A model generated the notes under the pieces. The model did not search any database and was not told where the DNA came from. It saw nothing but the letters and a program-made list of their open reading frames with translations. Both the position numbers and the translations under genes were made by a program. From assembly GCA_947446815.1 (NCBI GenBank), contig CANFGT010000010.1, forward strand, positions 21,559 through 85,558: a stretch of 64,000 bases of DNA, read 5' to 3'. The stretch is from Acidimicrobiaceae bacterium (GTDB taxonomy: Bacteria > Actinomycetota > Acidimicrobiia > Acidimicrobiales > Ilumatobacteraceae). Positions 58,617 through 64,000 of this stretch are shown here, in pieces. Position 1 is the first letter of the stretch; each line of letters starts with the position of its first letter.

Positions 58617-58648
58617 GAAATGTGGTGCGAAATTCTCCGCCACATTTC
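58617..58648. other. Leader hairpin upstream of tRNA-Arg
   Basis: GAAATGTGG at 58617-58625 pairs with CCACATTTC at 58640-58648, a perfect 9-base inverted repeat with a 14-base loop. It lies between the predicted tRNA promoter and the mature 5' end, so it would form in the precursor leader removed by RNase P. It also lies downstream of the tetR stop and could slow read-through. Confidence 0.4.
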
Positions 58649-58654
58649 ACGTCA

Positions 58655-58683
58655 TCTATACAGAGGTTACTAGCGCCAGTCAG
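58655..58683 (-). promoter_or_regulatory. Predicted tRNA-Arg promoter
   Basis: On the minus strand CTGACT (-35-like) is followed after 17 bases by TATAGA (-10-like), with the tRNA 5' end about 50 bases further on. Spacing is ideal for a housekeeping sigma factor. Confidence 0.5.
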
Positions 58684-58787
58684 ATGCTGAAAGAAATAGG
58701 GAAACTTCCATGTAGGTAGGTTCTTTCATTGTCTGTCAGGCTCCAAATCTTGTGGTCTTTCATGCCTTCCTGGTGGCGTTAGGTGGG

Positions 58788-59366
58788 TCATTGTCCAGGG
58801 AAAAGTTTGTGTCTTACCCACGCAACATAATTCTCGACACTTACTGCAAGCCCGCCCATCAGGTAGGCGTAATACGGCATCATCAACAGAAGATCAATGG
58901 TGATCGCTCGTTCGTCAAGAATGACGTCTTTAGGCAATCGCTCGCGTACTTCTTCGATTAACTGCACCCACTTAACGTATAAGTGTTGCGTTATTTCAGA
59001 GATTTTTTCCTCTAACTCTGGAATTGTAGACGCCACTGCCAAAATTTGAAGCCTCACTGGCATCATTGGCATAGCTGCTTTTTCTTTTGGGCCCGTGAAC
59101 ATATCAAGAACGTTCTCGATAGTCATAGTGTCAAAGTTTTTTACATGCTGTTCTACAGCATCAATATTTATCTCAAGAATTTCTTGATAAAGATCAGCCA
59201 ATGCTTGTACAACAATTCCATTTCGGCTGCCGAAATATCGATAAATCTGAGTGACAGAACAATTGGCCGCAGTTGCAACTCGGGAGATTCGGAAATCTAA
59301 GACACCGTATTGCTCAATCTCATTACGAGCAGATTTCAGCAGTAAAACTCGGGCATCTGACGGCAT
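58788..59366 (-). CDS. TetR-family transcriptional regulator
   Basis: A 192-residue TetR-type repressor. The N-terminal helix-turn-helix is clear: IEQYGVLDFRISRVATAANC and TQIYRYFGSRNGIVVQALADL (the YRYF variant of the YxHF motif). The C-terminal helical ligand domain (from about residue 55) is not assignable to a ligand. Its ATG lies 44 bases inside the 3' end of the Ig-repeat/OmpA-like gene on the same strand, and TAATAT, six bases upstream, forms a leaderless promoter embedded in that coding region. It may therefore be expressed both alone and with the surface protein. Confidence 0.88.
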   Translation of the reverse strand: MPSDARVLLLKSARNEIEQYGVLDFRISRVATAANCSVTQIYRYFGSRNGIVVQALADLYQEILEINIDAVEQHVKNFDTMTIENVLDMFTGPKEKAAMPMMPVRLQILAVASTIPELEEKISEITQHLYVKWVQLIEEVRERLPKDVILDERAITIDLLLMMPYYAYLMGGLAVSVENYVAWVRHKLFPGQ

Positions 59367-62300
59367 ACGCAGATATTACTCTCCGGCCCGCATTGCTCCA
59401 TCGGATTTCTACACGCCTATCGTCAGCGGTGCCAGGCGTGGTGCTAACGGCCCCGTACCCGTCGAAACGAATCCAGGCCCGCACTCCTTTTGTTGAGAGA
59501 TAATTAGCCACATTTCGGGCACGATCAATGGACAAATTCTTCAGGAACTTTGAACCATCGATGAGATTCTGACGAGCAAAGCCAGAGATCAACAGCACAC
59601 CTGCTCGGCCACGTAATTCACGTGCAAGGCGATCCAGTTGTGCTTTGTCACGAGCATCAAGCAGTGGAGATGTCGCATCAAAAATGATTCGGTCAACTAA
59701 CAATGCATCGCCCAACAGAATTGGATTACCTGCCGCATCACGACCGCGTGAAGTTGGACCTTGCACAACGTTTCGTCGCTTTGGTGCATTGGGCGACAAC
59801 CCATAGTTGTTCTCGACGAACGTCACGATGCGCTGTCCGTTGACAAGTCGTGGAAGTTGAGTAGTCACTCGGCCAGCAGTGGAAGGAACTTTCACACGAA
59901 CTGTTCGAGCGGTCGTTCCATCTGCGTTACGAATCATGAAGACCACATGGGATACACGGCCAACTTCGTTTGGCTTCAGGCGTGCGGTTGCGTTTACCCA
60001 ACCGGCACCGAAATTCAATGGGGTCTGGTCAAGACGTGCGATGTCCTTCGGGAGTGCACCAGATGAGCCGCCCCCGAACGCATTGATCGCGGCATCGAGC
60101 AACGACTTGTCAATCGTGATCGCAAGTGGCGAACTGGCTGGGGACACATTCCCCGCAGGATCAGTCACAACGGTAGAAACGGACCACGCGCCATCGCTCA
60201 AAGTTGGCAAGTCGCAACTCGTGACCGAATTAGACACAACATAGGTACACGTCACTGTCGTGCCATCAGCTTTCGTTCCTGTCACCGTTACCGAAGTACC
60301 AAAAGGCAATGTTCCGCCGGATATAGATGGTGTGGTGTCGGATGTGAGATTGTCCGTCGCGGAGGTCCCAGTATCTGAGGAACTCACCAAGTCGGGAACG
60401 CCAGGTGCAGACGCAGACGTAGCAATTGCCATCGACAACGCCGAAGTGGTCCCCGTGTTTCCTGAGGCATCAGTAACGTTCGCAACCACTGACCATGAAC
60501 CATCGGTCAATGTGCCGAGAGTGCATGACGGCGCAACCCCCACTGTGTAGGTGCACGTGACATCGGTGGCACCAGCACGAGATGCAGTGATCACAACAAC
60601 GTCGCCCGTTGCTTGGCCAGTCAACGAGAAAGTCGGAGTTGCATCCGACGTGTTGTTATCGGTGGAAGATGAACCGGTGTCTGACGACGTAGCAAGGTCC
60701 ACAGCAAGTCCACCAACCGCGCTTGTATCAATTCCAATGGAGAGTGATGTCGGATTATTGGTGGTATTGCCAGCGGGGTCGGTCACAGAAGATGTAACAG
60801 TCCATGTTCCGTCACTCAATGTTGGCAACGTGCAGTTCGTGGCACTTCCCACCACATAGGTGCAACTCACGGTGTCAGTACCATTAGTGGCACTCAGTGT
60901 GATGGTGTCTCCAGAACTGCCTCCCGTTGCACTCAATGTGGGCGTGTTGTCGTTCGTCTTGTTATCGGTATTGCTCGTACCCGAATCTGAACTACTTGCT
61001 AGATCAGGTACACCTGGTGCTGCCGGTGCACTTGTATCGATCGATACCGACAATGCAGCCGACGCTGTAGATGCACCCCCGGTGGGATGAGACTCGGTTG
61101 CAGTAATCGACCATGTGCCATCAGAAAGAGTTCCAAGACTGCAGCCCGTTGCTGGAAGAACATAACTACAGGTCACATTCGTTGCGCCCGACTTGGTTGC
61201 CGTCACTGTGATGGTGTTGCCGGCTGTACCAGAGCCAGGTAATTCAATAAGAGGCGTGTTGTCGCTTGTGTTGTTGTCGGTGCTTGAACTACCCAGGTCT
61301 GAACCAGCTGCAAGATCCGGAGCCGACGGTGCCGCAGGACGCACTGACAAACTTCCCGTACCCGAGGATGCTGAATAAGTTCCACTCGCAGTTGGAGCAA
61401 GGCTTGCACCAACTGCAAAGGTTCCTGCGGTCGCCGCTGTGTATGTATAAGTCGCTATATATCCGGATGGATTCATGCCATAGACGCCGGAACTGCCCAT
61501 GTGAGCGCCAGCGGTGTACAAAGCATTACCAAGGAATCCAAGTGCGGTTCCTCCGCCACAATTTGCAGCCCAACCATTCGAGAGGCTTCCATTCATACAA
61601 ACCGACCAACTCATGTATTCGCGCATTGCACCAGTTGTCGGATCGATCTGCGTTATCGGCGATGAGTTTGGGGTGCTCGTGGGCGTAACACCTCCACACT
61701 GAGCGCCATATAGAAAACCAGCCGAGTCGATAGCGAGCTGACCCGTATTGCCAAAGGTTTGGCTCAGGGAATAATCATCCATGTTGCAGGATGCAGCAGT
61801 AAGCAATGTTGCTGAACCACCACCTGCAGGAATCTTCATGATGTCTTTGTTTCCATCGACGTAATAAAGGACACCTGTCGTAGAGTTGAAAACAGGTCCA
61901 CCAATTGGCGTGCCAAGGCCAGTCGCATACGTGCTCACTACTCCTGCAGAAGTTACTTTAAAGATCTTCCCGTTCAATGAACTAGTGACATACAGATTGT
62001 TGCTTGAGTCGATTGTCATTCCGGTGAGTCCGCTTATTCCTGCAGAAGCGGGAACAAATTGCGAACTCGTTGCACCAATAGACGTTCGCTTTCGAATCGT
62101 GTTTTGTGATGATCCGTTATAAATACCTTCATAGATTGCACCATTTGAGTCCACCGCAAGTCCGGTGACGAGCACCCATTGCCCATTCCAGGATTCGCTT
62201 CCGGCATAAGTCACGCCACCACCAGGGCTGAGTTGCTTGGTCACACAGCGTCCTCCACTACAGTCATCGCCGTTCCATGTACTCACAAAGACATTGCTGA

Positions 62301-62613
62301 CGGATGAGTTGGTGGCAATTCGCAGTTGCGAACTATTGCCGGTGTATGTCCAGTTCTGTACACCCGTAACAGTTGTTCCAGCACCAACACTTTGCCCTGT
62401 GCCCACCGTTTGGCCGTCAACTGTGAATGTCACTACACCTGGGACACTCGGTGTGGCCGTCAACGTCACCGACTGCCCCGCAACTGCAGGGTTAGGTGAC
62501 ATTGAAATCGTTGTAGTGGTTGCCGAGAGAGCGTGAACTGGTGCCACAAAAATAGACGCGAAACACGAACTCGTAATAAATAGAGACATACCAATGCGAG
62601 CTACCCATTTCAT
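59323..62613 (-). CDS. Secreted Ig-repeat protein with C-terminal OmpA-like domain
   Basis: An exported surface protein of about 1096 residues. Starting at ATG 62613 gives a typical signal peptide (MKWVARIGMSLFITSSCFA, mature near ALSATTTT) and an AGGAGG ribosome site eight bases upstream. Domain order: short Ig-like region, a beta-propeller-like part with NHL-type blades (GLAVDSNGAIYEG, GMTIDSSNNLYVT), four near-identical bacterial Ig-like repeats starting with SSDTGTSATDN-like motifs, and an OmpA-type C-terminal domain (LDARDKAQLDRLARELRG, INLSIDRARNVANYL-like). An OmpA domain in an actinobacterium suggests binding to peptidoglycan or a cell-envelope polymer. Likely a large adhesin or envelope-spanning protein. 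Confidence 0.88.
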   Translation of the reverse strand: MKWVARIGMSLFITSSCFASIFVAPVHALSATTTTISMSPNPAVAGQSVTLTATPSVPGVVTFTVDGQTVGTGQSVGAGTTVTGVQNWTYTGNSSQLRIATNSSVSNVFVSTWNGDDCSGGRCVTKQLSPGGGVTYAGSESWNGQWVLVTGLAVDSNGAIYEGIYNGSSQNTIRKRTSIGATSSQFVPASAGISGLTGMTIDSSNNLYVTSSLNGKIFKVTSAGVVSTYATGLGTPIGGPVFNSTTGVLYYVDGNKDIMKIPAGGGSATLLTAASCNMDDYSLSQTFGNTGQLAIDSAGFLYGAQCGGVTPTSTPNSSPITQIDPTTGAMREYMSWSVCMNGSLSNGWAANCGGGTALGFLGNALYTAGAHMGSSGVYGMNPSGYIATYTYTAATAGTFAVGASLAPTASGTYSASSGTGSLSVRPAAPSAPDLAAGSDLGSSSTDNNTSDNTPLIELPGSGTAGNTITVTATKSGATNVTCSYVLPATGCSLGTLSDGTWSITATESHPTGGASTASAALSVSIDTSAPAAPGVPDLASSSDSGTSNTDNKTNDNTPTLSATGGSSGDTITLSATNGTDTVSCTYVVGSATNCTLPTLSDGTWTVTSSVTDPAGNTTNNPTSLSIGIDTSAVGGLAVDLATSSDTGSSSTDNNTSDATPTFSLTGQATGDVVVITASRAGATDVTCTYTVGVAPSCTLGTLTDGSWSVVANVTDASGNTGTTSALSMAIATSASAPGVPDLVSSSDTGTSATDNLTSDTTPSISGGTLPFGTSVTVTGTKADGTTVTCTYVVSNSVTSCDLPTLSDGAWSVSTVVTDPAGNVSPASSPLAITIDKSLLDAAINAFGGGSSGALPKDIARLDQTPLNFGAGWVNATARLKPNEVGRVSHVVFMIRNADGTTARTVRVKVPSTAGRVTTQLPRLVNGQRIVTFVENNYGLSPNAPKRRNVVQGPTSRGRDAAGNPILLGDALLVDRIIFDATSPLLDARDKAQLDRLARELRGRAGVLLISGFARQNLIDGSKFLKNLSIDRARNVANYLSTKGVRAWIRFDGYGAVSTTPGTADDRRVEIRWSNAGRRVISAYAVRCPSFTAEICS
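59373..59378 (-). promoter_or_regulatory. Leaderless -10 box (TAATAT) for tetR
   Basis: Minus-strand TAATAT, six bases before the tetR ATG, inside the upstream coding region. Confidence 0.5.
60100..61340 (-). repeat. Four tandem Ig-like domain repeats
   Basis: About 305-310 bases per repeat, four copies, within the surface-protein gene. Each begins with a PDL...SSD.G.S.TDN.T.D.TP motif and ends in an IDTSA-like linker. At the DNA level the cores align with scattered substitutions, which favours recombination and length variation. Confidence 0.75.
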
Positions 62614-62764
62614 TTTTCGATCCTCCTGCAAGAGCCTCTACTTCACATGAAGAACAACCCCAATGTGCGTGCAATCAGTGTGCAATATTTCAACTCATCA
62701 TCAAATGCAGCGAAAAAAGAAGAAATTTACTTACGGAAGAAAGACCTTCGTTTGTCTTTACTAT

Positions 62765-62820
62765 GCGCAAACCAACTTTCGATGACCTCTGTTGGGAGAG
62801 CCAGAAATCAGGTGATGCGT
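62765..62820 (+). promoter_or_regulatory. Possible structured 5' leader of the InlB-repeat gene
   Basis: GCGCA (62765-62769) can pair with TGCGT (62816-62820), enclosing CCAAC (62772-62776) / GTTGG (62791-62795). The ribosome site AGGTGA (62810-62815) is inside the outer stem, and the ATG follows two bases later. It could be a translation-control element; no known riboswitch class is recognised. The rest of the 62,632-62,821 gap shows only AT-rich promoter-like sequence. Confidence 0.3.
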
Positions 62821-62821
62821 T

Positions 62822-64000
62822 ATGAACGTAAGAAAAGTTTTGGGATCAATAGCTATTTGTGCATTGCTGCTCGGTTTACAGAACTCTCAAAGTGAAACAC
62901 AACAATCGGTAGAGGCGATGACAACAACTGTGTTCACCATCAAAGATTCACGCGGCGTAAATGTTTCTGTGGATAAGACACCAGTGCTGAAGGCTGCACG
63001 TCAAGCTTCTCAATCTGTTCTACCCAAACTAAAGAATCCACACGTTGTGGAAAACACGAACAGAGCCTCGGGAAACAGCAGAGTTAAAAAGCAGGCCATT
63101 CCCGATTGCAACTACTTTGTCAACCAAGGTTGCGAGATTCAGGCACTAACTCAAATCAGTTCCAGCAGTCCCAATAGCGCTAACCCAGCTGGTGTAGTAC
63201 AAGGCGCTGGAAACCTGATTGAGTTCAAGTTAGGCAACAAGGCAACGTCGCCAGGAAATTTGGTTGCACCGTTGTACGGATACTTTGAAGTACCAAGTAC
63301 ATGGACAATCACAAGTTGGAGCCTCGGTGCCAATTGGTCTTGTACTGGTGCCGCACCGGTGTCAGGTGGTGCAACTCTGCCCAGCACTAGTTTTTGGGGA
63401 CTGTACGCAGCCCAAACTGATCCCCCATTCAATTCGACACAAAACAACTCCGTGCGATGCGACTACAACGGACCAAAACTTGCCCCCGGAGATGTCACGA
63501 GTTCAGCTGTGACCTTTACAGTGACCGTGCCAACGTCTTCTACCCGATGGTCATCTTTCTTCGGCGCCTCCTCAGCTTTTGCACAAGGAATGCAAAATGG
63601 AGCTGTCGAAAATAACTATCAAGTCATCAACTACATGACATTGCGGTACGACATCAACGGCGGCACGGGTACCACCCCAAGCCCAGAGCTCTACAACCGC
63701 GTCGTTGCTAACGGCAACCAAACTGCTGCGAGTAACTCCGGCTTCTCAAAAGCAGGATTCACTTTTGGCGGCTGGAGTTGTGACAACAACATTGGAACAA
63801 AGCAGCCTGGACAATCCATTAGTTGGTCAAATGCCGATGTGGTCTGCACCGCGATTTGGACCCCACCTGCATTCCAGTTGTCATACAACGCAGGAGCCGG
63901 ATCAGGAACAGTTCCCACAACTGTCACTGGATTGAACTCGGGTGCAACCCCCACCCTGGCCGCCGGCACAGGAGTCACCCCACCAGCAAACCAAACCTTC
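62822..64000 (+). CDS. Secreted InlB-repeat protein (3' truncated by window)
   Basis: An open frame of 393 codons running off the window end with no stop. N-terminal signal peptide MNVRKVLGSIAICALLLGL. Middle region of unknown fold with paired cysteines (CNYFVNQGCE; NWSCTG...VRCDYNGP). From about residue 275 InlB/Flg_new-type B-repeats begin: LRYDINGGTGTTPSPELYN, then GFTFGGWSCDNN, and a second repeat starting LSYNAGAGSGTVPTTVTG. Such repeats form extended rods in surface adhesins. The AGGTGA ribosome site is six bases before the ATG. Diverges from the Ig-repeat gene. Confidence 0.8.
   Translation, partial: MNVRKVLGSIAICALLLGLQNSQSETQQSVEAMTTTVFTIKDSRGVNVSVDKTPVLKAARQASQSVLPKLKNPHVVENTNRASGNSRVKKQAIPDCNYFVNQGCEIQALTQISSSSPNSANPAGVVQGAGNLIEFKLGNKATSPGNLVAPLYGYFEVPSTWTITSWSLGANWSCTGAAPVSGGATLPSTSFWGLYAAQTDPPFNSTQNNSVRCDYNGPKLAPGDVTSSAVTFTVTVPTSSTRWSSFFGASSAFAQGMQNGAVENNYQVINYMTLRYDINGGTGTTPSPELYNRVVANGNQTAASNSGFSKAGFTFGGWSCDNNIGTKQPGQSISWSNADVVCTAIWTPPAFQLSYNAGAGSGTVPTTVTGLNSGATPTLAAGTGVTPPANQTF

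Noticed and set aside
62761..62821. c-di-GMP type I riboswitch
   Set aside because: GCAAACC and GTTGGG faintly recall it, but the GAAA tetraloop, receptor helix and key guanine site are not in place.
62647..62895. Small gene in the divergent surface-protein promoter
   Set aside because: It overlaps the true start of the InlB-repeat gene in another frame and has no ribosome site or domain.

Overview
The window looks like a piece of an actinobacterial chromosome, most likely Acidimicrobiia / Ilumatobacteraceae-like. That placement is inferred from gene content and style: a FolP2-like/GpgS/FolK neighbourhood, leaderless promoters with a TANNNT element 6-7 bases ahead of the start codon, and secreted FN3, Ig-like, OmpA-like and InlB-repeat proteins. 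It is not a database result. Packing is very tight: no intergenic gap reaches 300 bases, and four convergent gene pairs share their stop codons in a 4-base overlap. One tRNA (Arg, anticodon CCT) is present. No rRNA, CRISPR array, insertion sequence or integrase was seen.

Bases 1 to about 14,330 are a visibly AT-richer accessory (defence) island. It holds a Sau3AI/MutH-type restriction nuclease diverging from a matching C5-cytosine methyltransferase, with a GATC-containing palindrome between them. Facing this is a tightly coupled four-gene minus-strand operon (13,708 down to 3,829): a small charged protein, a UvrD-type helicase with an N-terminal PD-(D/E)XK nuclease domain, an AddB-like protein that keeps the iron-sulfur cysteines but seems to have lost nuclease residues, and a 1103-residue beta-rich protein of unknown family. 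A divergent GIY-YIG nuclease gene closes the island. The four-gene operon is the best candidate in the window for an undescribed system.

From 14.36 kb onward the content is core-like. 14.4-17.6 kb: FolP-like protein, EEP-family hydrolase, GpgS (glucosyl-3-phosphoglycerate synthase) and FolK. 17.7-28.8 kb: alpha/beta hydrolases (one apparently dead), a giant secreted double-subtilase with seven FN3 domains, a DUF554 membrane protein, a GalM-like epimerase, an HNH-associated-repeat DNA-binding protein and a TAP-family lipoprotein peptidase. 29.0-32.4 kb: a siroheme plus sulfite/nitrite reductase operon. 32.4-39.3 kb: alpha-galactosidase, GalT and GalK facing a GH2 beta-galactosidase, which with GalM and a GH3 beta-glucosidase point to growth on galactosides and plant or algal oligosaccharides.

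39.3-42.0 kb: copper-type YcnI and CopC exported proteins and a haem-binding membrane protein. 42.0-45.3 kb: a dual-specificity-type phosphatase and a saccharopine dehydrogenase-like/aldehyde dehydrogenase pair. 47.9-53.6 kb: release factor RF3, two ABC-F proteins and a HAD phosphatase. 53.6-58.5 kb: a non-canonical Nramp transporter and a chain of small genes including an aminoglycoside-phosphotransferase-fold kinase and a cupin. The window ends with tRNA-Arg, a TetR regulator, a large Ig-repeat/OmpA-like surface protein and a 3'-truncated InlB-repeat secreted protein.
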